Source of the DNA: Lepidodermella squamata
Taxonomy: Eukaryota; Gastrotricha
Assembly (NCBI GenBank): GCA_047495785.1
Contig: JBLDXI010000031.1
Location: 496,001-560,000, forward strand
Reading direction: 5' to 3'
DNA length: 64,000 nt
The notes beneath the pieces are model-generated. The model searched no databases. It was not told the origin of the DNA and saw only the letters and a list, made by a program, of their open reading frames with translations. Within the stretch, counting starts at the first letter, position 1. The number at the start of each line of letters is the position of its first letter. Shown one piece after another: positions 42,094-53,483 of this stretch. The position numbers and the translations under genes are program-made.

Positions 42094-43853
42094 GATTCTA
42101 CTTATTGCTTAAAGTTAAAGAATGCACTGTATCGTATTGATGCGAAAAATTATGCACTGCCCGAATTGTTCGGTTGTCAAGCGAGGTGTGACCGACTGCG
42201 AATAGATGACACCCAAAGCCTTCTTTCTTCGCAACGCTGCGTTGGCGGGCGAATGCTTAATGAGCATCTCTCGCATAGAATACCAGTTCCATCACCAGAA
42301 GCAACATCGATTGAGCTAGTGTTGTGGCAAAGTTGCTATAGGCGAGCAATGACATTATTTATAAGATTTCGAACGCTACTTCGCCTTATCGACCTAATCA
42401 TTCGACCTTAACATATGCATCATTTCAACTAAAACAGCTTGTTAGAACTCTAAAAGCGGCCTCTTTGGAGAAAATTGCCAGTGCCCCAATAGTGAAGCAA
42501 TAAAGGTCCAGTTAGGAAACTACATTCAAGCGCTTAACCTTTAACTATGAGTATGTGTAACGAGAAACATCTGAATCACCGAAATACAAATATTTATAAG
42601 AGACTATAAGACTGTCAGGCTATAATCTGTTTAGAAAAATTGAATCCTTGCCACTTGGGTATTCTTTTCCATTATTTTACGGCTTTTTTGATAACATGGC
42701 AATGTACCAAGTCATCCACACTGACTAATACTGAAGCATCGAAAGTGCGTGATACGTATGCTTCAAAACTGTCGTGCGGGAAAGCTGAATCTGAAGCTTT
42801 TTAAACTTAATGTTTTCGGTGATAGAAGTAAGGGGAATGTTAGGGACCTTCATCTTTAGTTTCAACTTTCAATGAATTTAATTTAGTTCAATTTATTTTC
42901 CGAAGTTTCAATGTTGAATCTGATGATGAAATTGGGATGCTCGAAAATCGCCAGGAATAAGCTGGGCCGTTAGGGCGATTTCGACCAATAATCGCGAAGT
43001 CTTAACAGTGATAGATAGTGATAGACAAGCAGATTTCAAAATCGGGACCAAAACCATAGAAAACCTCTAGAAATACCTATTGTCAAATATTTCTTTCCAC
43101 TGGTAAAGAAATTCGGCCGTGAAAGGATTGAGGCACATGAGCATTTGTGAAAATGGGAGAACTCATTTTCTTGAGGGCATTTTGATATTTTTAAACTATT
43201 AAACTAGTTGGATTCCCAAAATTATTGGTTCAGGCAACTCGAAGCCTTTAAGCCTCAGAAATCATGTTACAGAATTAATCGCTTCGATGAGTGACTTAAC
43301 TCGTGTTCCATCCTAGAGTCTCTAACTATTAGACTATTACCCTTTTAACAATCTGCGTAGTTACGACCGATTTTCTGGCTATTTGAAGTATCTGCAACAA
43401 TAAATCCTGGCAGTTTTCCGTTTTTTATCAGTGCTCAGCATTCAGATACTTCCAGATCGATTAAGCAGATTATATAAACCAATAATGTCCCAACGTACGG
43501 GCAAGGTCTGGCAAGTTTGGTCGTCAAAACAATACTTTTACGCTATAACGGCAGAATAACCTTCCACCGAGAATGACTCACGTCTTCGCGTCAATATACA
43601 TTAATTTATTGATGCAACAGCTGCGTCGATCGATGATTCTATATAACGGACTTCCCTTTGAACTGGAAAGACAAAATTTTCGGTTGATTCACCAGAAGTT
43701 AGCTTTACTAATTCAGATCTATAATCTTACACATGTAGTTCACAGAGTTCATAGCTATGGAAAGATTTGAGAATTAAGGTACCATATTTCATCACTAACT
43801 TAGCAATGTTAATGCACATGAAAATTAGTTATTCGCGAGATAATGACGGTTGT
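42094..43853. other. Spacer between the two Ly6/uPAR genes
   Basis: The block near 42140-42180 (AATTATGCACTG...TTCGGTTGTC) resembles 44315-44355 upstream of the second Ly6 gene, so promoter DNA was duplicated as well. No other gene found. Confidence 0.45.
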
Positions 43854-44263
43854 TTAGAAAGCAGCTAGCATGGCCAATACAGCTGCGATCAGGAGATGGC
43901 CCGCCGAAAATTTCACTGCAGCGTTGCACAGATCGGCGTTGTTGCATGAGCAAACGTTTGCCTCCATGCCAGCAAGATTAACATTGCTGCAAGAATTCGG
44001 CGTCAGGTCGACCACATCGCACGTTTTCGTGATGGAGGTTACGCCGAGGGCACTGCCTTTCGACTTGCCGCAAGCCTTGCAGTCGCTTGTCGATGATTGC
44101 GAGAAGCTTCCAGGCTCGCTGGTTGAAGTTCCGACCCAACACTTGATACCAGCTGGATAATTTGGAAAATTAAAACACAGGAAATCAAAAATGATTTGAG
44201 AAAATTACCGACGCAAGCAAACGTTGCAACGAAGACGAAAGAGTAAAGGATAACACGAGCCAT
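43854..44263 (-). CDS. Ly6/uPAR-like GPI-type surface protein 2 (117 aa)
   Basis: Exons 44263-44209 and 44152-43854 join in phase 1 (CG/GTAATT...TATCCAG). The signal peptide is MARVILYSFVFVATFACVG and the mature chain starts AGIKCWVGTST. Eight cysteines sit in the same order as in the paralogue (KCW, SDCKAC, KTC, NSC, VCSC, DLCN), followed by NAAVKFSAGHLLIAAVLAML as a GPI-type tail. Exon lengths (55 bp first exon) and the tail KFSAGH are shared with the gene at 41682-42093, so the two are tandem duplicates with strongly diverged middles. An open frame on the opposite strand across exon 2 is a shadow. Confidence 0.8.
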
Positions 44264-44816
44264 GGCTGCTACGGGGAATTTGAGCTATGCGAAAAATATA
44301 CTTTGAAATAGCGGTAAAAATTGTGCACTGAACGCACGTTGTTTTTCGGGTTGCCATGCTGCGCCATCGCCGCATAACTTAACACCCGTTTTGCGAAATC
44401 ATGTGATGCTGTAAATCGATGATGGCATTTTTTTTTATCAATTAACCTTCTACCACAGAATGAATCGATTGTTGCCTAGTTCAACAGGCAAAGCCGACAC
44501 ATTCTGTACAGCATTAACGAACTGTAAAATTGATCCGAGCAGAAGCTAACAAAAGGGAATTGGGCACTTTACGTCCGCCAAGGTCCGTTCGATTTTTTTC
44601 GCTCATTTTTCATTCATTTATTTAAAAGCTTCGATGCCCAAGAGAGGCCAAAACTGGACAATTTAATTGTTGTTGATAGTTTAGAGCGAAATCAGGGTTA
44701 AGATCAACTAATGACTAGCAGTAGCCACACTATCGGTTTATCTTTGCTTCATAACTATAGGATTACATTGAAACCGAAAAAGGAAATAAAATGTCTTAGG
44801 TACAGAAGAAGTCGGT

Positions 44817-46571
44817 TTATGATCTAAGGGTAACCCCGTGATCCATCAGGAAAGCAGCTTTATCAAGATCTTGCTGAAGCGCCTTCAGCAGCGTGAAACC
44901 ATTGCGTTGATTAGCCGGGGTCCCGCGTTCGACCAACAGCTTCACCATTTCAAAATCTAAATCTCGAATCAAAGTCGCATTCTTAGCCAAGGCTCCGTGG
45001 TCAAGCAAAAACGTGGCGATTTCAACATTCTGCGTCACATCAAGAGCTGCGTTGAGATCTAACGGGATATTAGGGCTAAGCTCGACTAGATATTTGACTG
45101 TTTCAAAAACCCCATTTCCCATAGCAGCATATTTTAAAATGTCGCTACTTGGCATCACTCCGACGGAAACTAATGACTTGATCAATTCGAGACCATGCGG
45201 CATACCAGCGACTGTTCCCATAGCTTTCGTCTTCAAATAAACACGATGACGCGATGCAAATTCTTCCGAGCCGTTTGCGAGGCCTAAAAGTAGAAGATCA
45301 TAGCCGCCGTCTCTATAGCAAATTTCGAAAAATCGTTCGCTGAATCCCTCAAACTTCAAGCCTTTCTTCATAAGAAATCGAACAAGTTCCAATCTCTGTT
45401 TCGATCGGTAGTTTTCGAGAACTGGCAATATTTCACCGCCATCGTCGCTGAATTTCACGCCTCTTTCAAGCAAAAGCTCCGTCATTTCCACCGGAATGTA
45501 AGGGTTGTTTATGCTGAACATTGCTAATGTGAAATTGCCTTCGAAAACGTTGCTGAAATCGTAACCAGGTTCATTGTCAAACAACGCTTCGACCATAGTG
45601 ATATTCGGGTTCCATCGAACTGCCCATTGCATTAGGTTTGAAATATTTACCGATTTCGGGTAGAATTTCTCCAGAAAAATCAAACCATTCTCGTTACTGA
45701 CCACGTAGTACAGCATTTCTTCTCTGATAGTGTCGTTCGCCTTTTCTAAAGCTAGCTCAATCGATTTCGTATTCGGCAATCGTACAGAAAGTCCCGTTAA
45801 ACCGATTTATCATTTTCATGAAATAAGGATCCGCTAATTCAGCCACATCTGCGCCATTCTCGAGGAGAAATTTAACGATTTCTGTGCCATTATCGTTGTG
45901 AAATGCAGCTTTCAAGGCGGTGAGTTGTTGGTTGTTGAGGTTGAAAACTGAAGCTCCCTTTGAGACAAGTAACTTCACCATCTCAAGGCCGTAAGGTTTT
46001 CTTGAAGCCAGAAGCCAGGGTAACAAGCGTTTCTCTCATAGGCCCTGTTGTAGCGATTGAAGCGTTGTTTTCGATCAGAAATCGAGCGACTTCAACACAA
46101 TTGCTGTTGTTGGCAGCGAATACTAGCGGTGTGATCCCTGGATATATTTTCTGGTCTATTCTGGCGCCTTTCGAGATGAGGTATTCCAGTAATTCAACTC
46201 GGTTGATTGTTTCATTTGGCTGGCACCAAGCAGCTCAATGCATGAAAGTGGCATTCGTGGAAATGATTAGGATGGGAAGTTGTTTCGACTGGTCATAGGT
46301 TGGGTCAGCCCAGTTGACGTCAAACTGTTGCTTCGATTCCAAAAGACTGACTAGCGATTTTACTTGCTCGAGATCGCCGAGCTTGCAGGCTTTCATCAAT
46401 TTGGCGTTCGTACGCAGAAGCTCACTTGCATTCAACTAGAAAGAATTTGGTATAATCAACATTCACGGATTCAAAAACCGCTACCTTTCTGTCACTCGGT
46501 ACAACGCGCGGTGGAAAGCATTCCGTTGCTTGGATGATACATGACAGCAAGATTATGTAATAAGAGAACAT
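44817..46571 (-). pseudogene. Secreted ankyrin-repeat gene with one stop and two frameshifts
   Basis: Exon 1 (46571-46485) encodes MFSYYIILLSCIIQATECFP, a clear signal peptide; it splices in phase 0 to 46435 (LNASELLRTNAKLMKACKLG, first ankyrin helix pair). The frame then meets a TGA after NATFMH (near 46234), continues open as NRVELLEYLISKGARID, shifts frame near 46028 into KPYGLEMVKLLVSKGASVF, and shifts again near 45785 into a long intact part ending at 44817 (LLERGVKFSD, KYLVELSPN, MVKLLVERGTPANQ). Apart from these three lesions the repeats are well kept, so this is either a recent pseudogene or an assembly with indel errors. Extracellular ankyrin proteins are rare, which makes the signal peptide notable. 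Confidence 0.7.
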
Positions 46572-47310
46572 TTCCAGATTTTCTGAATTCGGAGGATGCA
46601 TTGGTCCATGTTTTAAAAGGGTTTTTACTGATTACAGATCAGTTATATCCATCAGATAAGAATAATTAGGCAATCGAGGCATAGTGAGCATGCGTTTGGC
46701 AGCTGCCTGCCGATCTGATTTTCAGTTATGCCTAATTGGTTTTCGGAATGCCAATTCCTTCATTCTGATGACGCACATTTCGAGGAATATGGTACATGAT
46801 AATTTGCCTAATTAGCAGGCGGCTATTATCGTGGGTGTACAATCTGCACTAAGTGCGACATCTTCAGCGTGTCCCAGAAGATATTACACGAGTTCAATTA
46901 TTCTTTCAGTTCTCCTATACAGTAATTATTTGAAAATGCTGTTTGGCTTCACTTATACTTTCAACCTCTACTATCCTGACGCAGCTGAGCATTTATGTCA
47001 GCTTACTGTAATATGCGACCTAGGACCTTCAAGCGGAAAGGGTAGAATTTGTGAAATTGGATATACATGAACAATGAAAAGGGCGTTGAATCTGTTATAG
47101 GCGTTGCGAGGGATTTCCACACGTTCATGAGCTCTCGTTTTACAGGAATCAAGGTAGCGTGACTTGTCAAAGGATTTCCGAACATCAACCCTCGTAAAAC
47201 ACGGGTCGTTAGGTGCAAGACAGAAATTTTATTCTCAAAAGCTGAAAACAGAGCAGACTGGTCAGAATTTCATCATCGAATTGCGAGGTGAAGCCAAAGC
47301 GCAAATTAAA
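46572..47310. other. Intergenic, no gene recognised
   Basis: Spacer between the ankyrin gene start and the 3' end of the divergent GPCR. No motif recognised. Confidence 0.4.
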
Positions 47311-49890
47311 TCAAGCCGATGGAAAAAACACAAGAACACCGAGAATGGTAGAAGTAGTTAGCATGCAAGCAGAAGTAGCCATCATCTGCCGAACGTAGTC
47401 CCCATCAAGTATCGTATCAATCAGAACAGTTCCATAGAAAACCGCCATCATCAACACGTAAGCCAATCGAGTCATGTTTAGACCATGAATTTTCGCATTA
47501 CTGCACAATCTTCGCAATGCCCTCAGCTCGTGGACGATGAAAACTCCAGCGGCCAATATTAGGCCATGAACTGCGACGAGACAAGCTATCCATCCATAAT
47601 CGCCCTTCGAGTAACATCTCGTGATGCTATTGACTATGAAGGAATCAGATGAAGCTACGTAGTATTGCGAATGAAATTCTGTAACCAAAGCAGGCGAGTG
47701 AAGTGATAACCACCACATTAGATAGACAGAAGAAACAATAAAGAATCCAGCTGATCCGATGATACTAGCCTTGTCCAATGTAGCTTCCAGATACTCAAAG
47801 TTGTAAGTCTTACTCATCGAGGACACCCTTGAGAGTCTTGAGACGGTAGAAGCAGTCCTTTCCCGCATTTTTAGCGAACTTCGACGGTCACCTCCCTTGA
47901 ATGAGACCATAGTATCAGTCCTGTCTCTAATCTTGAATGAAACAGTCGAAGCATTAGTCCCAGATCTTGAACGAGGAGAGGTTGAAATCATCGAAGCATT
48001 AGTTCCGCTCCTATCTCGAAAAGGTAGTTCGCTATCCTCCGGGGTTTCGTCTAGTGGCGATACAATTTGGATTCTCGAGGCTGATAGAACGCTCCGAGTC
48101 ATCCGTCTAGCAGTTCGAAAGCCATGTTTCACCTCAAGATCGAGTCTATAGACCTTTTTCAGCTCAAAGTAGGTTGATAGGAGCCGGCTGAGTAAGAAAC
48201 CCTGAAAAATTGCGATCCCACATGTTGGCAGGATTCTTTGAAACAAACAAATGGCTCCATCGACTCCTGAATTCAAAGGAAAGGCTATCAAAACGGCTGA
48301 AATGTTGAAAAGGATGCACCCTAACGTGAAAATCCCTCGCGAGATAAGTTCTCCATAATTTTGCCTCGATTTCAAGCTCTGACGAACAACTTTGCCGAAA
48401 TTCATTAGCTGGACCAAGCAAAGCAAGGATGCGAAAGCCAGGGCGACATGGAATGCACCGGTTGGGACGACTAGATTTACGCTTTTCAACGACCAGCCGT
48501 CGGCGGGAGGTTTTCCATTCGGAGTAAGCCATTTGATGAATCGAAATTCCTTCCGATCATAGCTTGAGTAGTTATAAGGATATGAACTAGCTCGGAATAG
48601 CTCGAAAGAAGCTAGCACCAATCTCCCTTCACTTGGAGACCATTGAACAGCAACGTAGTTATCAAAATCCAACTCAAGCCTCTTAGAATATCGGAAAGAT
48701 CCAATCCTAAGACCCACGTAGTCAAGATTTGAAACACTATCATTGACGATTCTAGCGATTTTCCTCGGAAATCTACCGTAATCCGTAAGAGAAATGTTGA
48801 ATTCTGACTTGAGCCGCTTTTCAGCCTTGTCGAGGGATAAAACTGTTTGAAGAGCAACATCATGGCATAGGAATCGCTTATCATAATCTTGAGGGATAGT
48901 TTCATTTGAAATTCTCATCAACCTCGAGTCGAATTCCATTTGATTGTAGCCAAGGTTGGTCCAAATCGACTCGTCCTCATTCTCAGAAGCCCAGCCAATC
49001 CAAAAAGCTCGCTTCAACTGCTCGAGAATGATCTTTTTCGAACAGCCGATGACTGAATCCTCAGGGATTAAGCTAGGATCAAAGTATGAGGAATACAAAA
49101 GAATGAATGCATATCTAGGCCCGGTCATACCGCCTCTAAACGCCAGGCATAAGAAATGCAGGACTTTTCCTGGATTTGAGATGTCGAGAACTGTTATTCT
49201 GGTATCAGAGTCCTTCAGACCTTGAATAGTAGTCTCAGTGATTTGCTCAATCAGCTCGAAATAGGATATTTGGACCTCGATTTCAGCTGCTTTCTGTTGG
49301 AGATGATTGGCGATACTTGAGTCCAATTTGTCATTTTTCATGGCTAAAATTCCAATTTTCTTCCAGCGGCCAATCTCCCGAATGAATTGAAGTTGCGGAT
49401 AGACGAGAAGTTCCCCTGGAGATCGAGTTCTGTACAGGTTAGGATGGATCCTACGATTAGCTGGAGCCTCGCACCCATAACTCAATTGAACCATATCGTA
49501 GTAGTGGACATGGCTAGCTAGGGTTAAACAACCATCCGATGAGTAAGGACCGATAATGATAGGGGAGATGCTTAAAGAATCACTTTTCTCGTCTTCAAAT
49601 TCTCGCTTCAAGTCAGTGACGATTCGAGTGGATGAAATTCCCTGATCACCTTCGTCATATCTTTGAATTTCAAGATGGATGTTGGGCAGAATGTCTCGTC
49701 TCCAGTTGACTTCGGAAAGTACGATTTCCATAGCGAGATTACACGATTCGCCGAAGTGGATGTTTTGTTTGGGATTCGGCATCAGGGCGGGTATTTTCAG
49801 GGTTCTTGGCTTGATTTTCCCCTCGGCGATGTCTACCGAGAAAATCGACGCGGCAAACGAAAATTGCAATAATAATTGAGATAAATTCAT
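47311..49890 (-). CDS. Divergent intronless GABA-B-like class C GPCR, paralogue D (859 aa)
   Basis: A single open frame with signal peptide MNLSQLLLQFSFAASIFSV. The flytrap domain contains SCNLAMEIVLSEVNWRRDIL, IIIGPYSSDGCLTLASHVH and FIREIGRWKKIGILAMKNDK, close in layout to GABA-B subunits and to paralogues A-C. Helix 1 starts near residue 470. Between helices 3 and 4 lies an exceptionally long loop (about residues 575-705), rich in Ser, Thr and Arg with repeated SGTNAS and RDRS/RDRT words. Helices 4-7 follow (SAGFFIVSSVYLMWWLSLHS, ITRCYSKGDYGWIACL), and the chain ends GVLVFFPSA with no tail. The ETR and WQ..DP motifs of A-C are not kept. It is likely the oldest branch of the local family. 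Ligand and coupling unknown. Confidence 0.8.
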   Translation of the reverse strand: MNLSQLLLQFSFAASIFSVDIAEGKIKPRTLKIPALMPNPKQNIHFGESCNLAMEIVLSEVNWRRDILPNIHLEIQRYDEGDQGISSTRIVTDLKREFEDEKSDSLSISPIIIGPYSSDGCLTLASHVHYYDMVQLSYGCEAPANRRIHPNLYRTRSPGELLVYPQLQFIREIGRWKKIGILAMKNDKLDSSIANHLQQKAAEIEVQISYFELIEQITETTIQGLKDSDTRITVLDISNPGKVLHFLCLAFRGGMTGPRYAFILLYSSYFDPSLIPEDSVIGCSKKIILEQLKRAFWIGWASENEDESIWTNLGYNQMEFDSRLMRISNETIPQDYDKRFLCHDVALQTVLSLDKAEKRLKSEFNISLTDYGRFPRKIARIVNDSVSNLDYVGLRIGSFRYSKRLELDFDNYVAVQWSPSEGRLVLASFELFRASSYPYNYSSYDRKEFRFIKWLTPNGKPPADGWSLKSVNLVVPTGAFHVALAFASLLCLVQLMNFGKVVRQSLKSRQNYGELISRGIFTLGCILFNISAVLIAFPLNSGVDGAICLFQRILPTCGIAIFQGFLLSRLLSTYFELKKVYRLDLEVKHGFRTARRMTRSVLSASRIQIVSPLDETPEDSELPFRDRSGTNASMISTSPRSRSGTNASTVSFKIRDRTDTMVSFKGGDRRSSLKMRERTASTVSRLSRVSSMSKTYNFEYLEATLDKASIIGSAGFFIVSSVYLMWWLSLHSPALVTEFHSQYYVASSDSFIVNSITRCYSKGDYGWIACLVAVHGLILAAGVFIVHELRALRRLCSNAKIHGLNMTRLAYVLMMAVFYGTVLIDTILDGDYVRQMMATSACMLTTSTILGVLVFFPSA

Positions 49891-50362
49891 TTTTATAATA
49901 ATGAGCTATCAATGAATGAATGAAAAATGATGAATATAAAGGTGTGGACGCAAGGGTAGCTGATAAATATATGGCACACGAATTTCCGCTTGTTTTCATG
50001 TTGATTACGATAAGCATCTTTGGCACTGGAAATCAAAACTTTTTGAGGCATAAAAAACGTGCAAATGCTGTTTACGAAGACTGAATTATTACCTAGTGCT
50101 TCCTGTTTTTACATTAAGGAACTGCGTCTTGATCGATTATAAGATCATATGACAGCGATAGAAGCATCTCCTGATTACTCACTATACGGGATCGAAAAAA
50201 ATCACCGTAAATTTTGATAAATCTGAAATTTCATATGAATTAGTGGCATAAACATCAATAGCTTCAAAACAGTCTGGTAAACATAAAACAAAAAGTAAGT
50301 CTCGTCAGATTTATTTCAGAATTTAGAATACAGTTTTCATCTTTCAGCCAGACATGCGTCAT
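49891..50362. other. Intergenic, no gene recognised
   Basis: Promoter side of paralogue D and 3' flank of the next minus-strand gene; nothing else seen. Confidence 0.4.
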
Positions 50363-51091
50363 TCAGCCGGATTTCTTCGCGCTCTTCTTTGCAGGCTTCT
50401 TCTTTGGTTTATCTTCTTCGCTTGAGTTTGAGCTCGAATCACCTCCCTTCGAATCATCCGGCACCATCTTCCGCTCTCCAGACTCTTCACTGCTCGAATC
50501 CCCAGAGCTTTCATCACTGCCATTCCTTCCTTTCCCTTTCCCAGCGTTCGTGTTTGGCTTACCAGGCTTGGGCTTATTAATGACCTCATCTGAGCTGGGC
50601 TCCTTCACTTTACCTCTCCCGCCCTTTTTCTCCTCCTTTCCTTTTTTCTTGGAATCTATCTTGCCCTTCCCCTTTTTACCAATCCCTGACGACTCATCTT
50701 CGCTACTTTTCCCAGCTGAGGATTTCTTTCCATTGGGCTTTGGAATCGCTTCCTTCTTCCCCTTGCCGCCTTTTGCTGGAGGGGGATGATCCTTCTTGCC
50801 CTTGGTAACCGAGGCCTTTTCTTCACTTTCCTCCTCCGACTCTTCTGACTCGGGCTTTGGCTTTGGCGGAGCTTTCTTCGGTACAGGTTTAGCCTTTCCT
50901 TTCGTAGTCTCGGCTTCTTCCTCTGAATCTTCAGAGATATCCGTTGCTTTCCTTCCGTGCCCGCGCTTCGACAGTGTTTCCACAGCTTTCGTGTCATAGA
51001 CTGCACCACTCAGAGGCCCGGTCCATACATCAGCTGAAGCAAGCTCAGCTGCGACGAACAAAACAGCCGCTGCGAACAGATATAGCTTCAT
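50363..51091 (-). CDS. Secreted disordered Lys/Ser/Glu-rich protein (242 aa)
   Basis: Signal peptide MKLYLFAAAVLFVAAELASA is followed by a short start (DVWTGPLSGAVYDTKAVETL, SKRGHGRK). The rest of the chain is low complexity, with alternating acidic-serine blocks (ESEESEEESEE, SDESSGDSSSEESGE) and basic Lys/Pro/Gly blocks (KKAPPKPKP, KKGKGKIDSKKKGKEEKKGG, KKKPAKKSAKKSG). There are no cysteines in the mature part. Such sequences are predicted disordered and resemble phospho-serine, mineral- or cuticle-binding proteins, but I recognise no family. A dibasic-type site (KRGHGRK) near the N-terminus could release a short propeptide. Single exon; stop at 50363. It heads a group of five small secreted proteins to 56.7 kb. 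Confidence 0.7.
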   Translation of the reverse strand: MKLYLFAAAVLFVAAELASADVWTGPLSGAVYDTKAVETLSKRGHGRKATDISEDSEEEAETTKGKAKPVPKKAPPKPKPESEESEEESEEKASVTKGKKDHPPPAKGGKGKKEAIPKPNGKKSSAGKSSEDESSGIGKKGKGKIDSKKKGKEEKKGGRGKVKEPSSDEVINKPKPGKPNTNAGKGKGRNGSDESSGDSSSEESGERKMVPDDSKGGDSSSNSSEEDKPKKKPAKKSAKKSG

Positions 51092-52253
51092 TTAGTCCCA
51101 GAAATTGATCTAGAGAAGAGAATAATTAACATTTAAAAATTAAAAACGATGACGTGGTGAAGAGGATGTTAGAAAGAGGGGGCAGTCAACTGAACTAGAA
51201 TAGTGATCTTACACTCAATTAGCCATTAGCTAATTGGAGAAAAATAAACTATGACATACATCAAAATGATGAGCATCAGCAAAATTGTTTCTGATAATAA
51301 CTGAAGCTTTCGCTTGCCGCTATAAGTCTGTCTGATCCTGTAAGCTGTAAGATCGTTTTTCTTAAAATCAGCTGTTCGCGATCTTCTGAGCAGCTGGTAA
51401 CAGGAGCTTTAATCATAAACACTCGAACGTTGACCTACTTAGCTGTCTATGCCCGCGACCTGGCTTCATTTTTTTAAGAGACTGCAGGCGGGGAACGCGG
51501 CTGAGAATTAACCAAAAATACGCTCATACGGCCTCAGGGCCGCGTCTGCACCTGAGGGTAAACGTGGACTTGTGGCCAAACTCCAGGTCGATATTTATGA
51601 AAAGTCTGGGCTATAATGCCGTTCATTTTTGATGTTTCAATGGTCTTTGATTGAGCGAGAACGAAAAGACCACACTATTTCTAATTTCATCGTGTTTATC
51701 TAAGCCTACATGTGAAAATTCTTCCAGCTATCGCAGCATTTATAAAATCTAGCTGGATAAGGGATCAACAATTGTAATTTTAGAATACGAGCAGCGTCGA
51801 AGATTTACGTTTTTCTGATGGAGGATAATGACAGCAGGTTATCCAGTCAAAGATAGCGGCGGTCTCTACCCGGGGCGCCCGGTCGATGCAGGGCCTCTGC
51901 ATCTTCAACACTGAATGTGGGAAATCAAATTGAAAATGAAATAAGTAAAACGTGTCCCTTGAGTAGCATATGCTGAAGAACATATGCTGAAAGGATATTA
52001 AAGTCTAAATATCTCATGAAAAGAATCTTAGAAAAATATAAAATGCCATAAGAACGTAACAAAATATTTCTCCGAACCGAAAAGCAACAAACAACTTTGC
52101 CATCAAGGTTTCAATGATTTCTTTGAAAGATTTTTTATTTCTTCGGTAAAATCGTGGATAAAGGATGGAAAATTCCCCTAGTAAGCTTAAAGCTTAACTT
52201 TAAAATATTGGTTTAAAATTTAAAAAAAGACGTTTGAAGTCACCAATGGCAGA
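51092..52253. other. Intergenic, no gene recognised
   Basis: 1.2-kb spacer upstream of the disordered secreted gene; short open frames only, without motifs. Confidence 0.4.
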
Positions 52254-52373
52254 GAGCGAAGTAGGACCGTTGAACTGGCTAGGTTGAGTCAAATCGACAT
52301 AAGGATCCCCCTTTGGTCTTTTATTGAGTTAGCCATGCGGACCGATCGAACTGATCGTGACTTCGCTCCCTGG
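52254..52373. repeat. Dispersed repeat family, copy 2
   Basis: Related to 13681-13815 and 54241-54360. It shares GCGAAGTAGGACCG, AAATCGACATAAGG, TTTGGTCTTT and GCGGACCGATCGAACTGAT, and lacks the CCATCCCTAGCGG block of the other two. Confidence 0.55.
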
Positions 52374-52583
52374 CTTATGGGATGCGCTATAGCTATATTT
52401 TTGAGGTCATTGACCATATTAGAGGTTTGGTATGGCCTCACTTGTTACGGCTGAAATCGGTAACCATTTTCATGCATTATAAATAGCATCCAATCCGAAT
52501 TCAACGCGTTTTTCACACAACCTTCAGTTTATTTATTGATTTCGGGAGAACGCACATTATCACTAATTATGGTGTCTTGTGTC

Positions 52584-53087
52584 TTATTGCCATTCAACGC
52601 TATCAGCTGGATCGCCGATGCGGGCCTTTGGAGAAGCTGCTTGCCTCTGAACGCCGTCGAATTCTGTCGAATCATCGTAGCCTCGCGTCTTGATATCTCC
52701 CGGTGCTTCAGATCCGATCGGCATGTCATCACCAGTCGGTTCAGATCCGATCGGGGTGTCTATATTGGACGGGTTCACTTTCTGACCGGCTTCTGCACCG
52801 CCTCCAACTGAATCTCCCTTCTGCTCCTCTTGGTGGCCAAACAAGCTCAGCATTTTTTTCTTGCTTTGTTCCACTGCTTCCGCGTTCTTCTTCATTTTTT
52901 CCCTGAGTTCCTTCAACTGGGCAAGTAGGCCGCTAAACATTGAATCTTCGTCTGCGTCTCCGTCTGCGTCTCCTTCTGCGTCTACTGGTGGCTGCTGTTC
53001 ATCCTTAGTTGGCTGTTGTTCTCCATAAGCGAGGTGGAACACCAAGACGAGCAACAAGAGAGAAGGAATCGCACGCAGCAGCCTCAT
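52584..53087 (-). CDS. Secreted acidic protein with short coiled-coil segment (167 aa)
   Basis: Signal peptide MRLLRAIPSLLLLVLVFHLA (cleavage near YGEQQ) is followed by a Gln/Asp-rich acidic stretch (DAEGDADGDADEDS). A helical segment with heptad-like spacing comes next (LLAQLKELREKMKKNAEAVE, QSKKKMLSLF). A repeat follows, TPIGSEPTGDD then MPIGSEAPGDI, and a tail ending PADSVEWQ. The segment DIKTRGYDDS shares the word TRGY with the next secreted gene (VETRGYERH at 54574-55101). No cysteines, no known domain. Single exon, AT-rich flanks. It probably belongs to a lineage-specific secreted family; function unknown. Confidence 0.65.
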   Translation of the reverse strand: MRLLRAIPSLLLLVLVFHLAYGEQQPTKDEQQPPVDAEGDADGDADEDSMFSGLLAQLKELREKMKKNAEAVEQSKKKMLSLFGHQEEQKGDSVGGGAEAGQKVNPSNIDTPIGSEPTGDDMPIGSEAPGDIKTRGYDDSTEFDGVQRQAASPKARIGDPADSVEWQ

Positions 53088-53483
53088 CTGAAATGATTTT
53101 CTAATAACGTTTCAAGCAATGAAATTACAAAACCTTTGAGATTCAACCCTATTTGAATGCATTGCCTCCAAGATGACTGAATGTTAGGTCGTTTTCGTAA
53201 TCCAGTCTGATTCTTAAAGCTCCATGTTGATCGTTTGAGTGATTAAGCAGCAGCTGTTAGAAACTTGCAACCTTTTTCTCGCCTCATAGACAACACTGTA
53301 ACGGATAGGATCTTTCCATAGTGAATTTATTCGAGCAAAAAGGGCGGCACGCGACCACTTTTTATGCCACCCAACGCCCTATAATTTTAATTATTTCCAA
53401 AAATTAAAAAAGTGGCAGGTACCTCTTTCGAAAATTTTCTGCTCATAAATACTAGAACCGTCCCTCTATCTAATTACTGTATA

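Noticed and set aside
43870-44160. 96-codon plus-strand frame
   Set aside because: Exactly antisense to exon 2 of the second Ly6/uPAR gene, which has signal peptide, splice sites and cysteine pattern.
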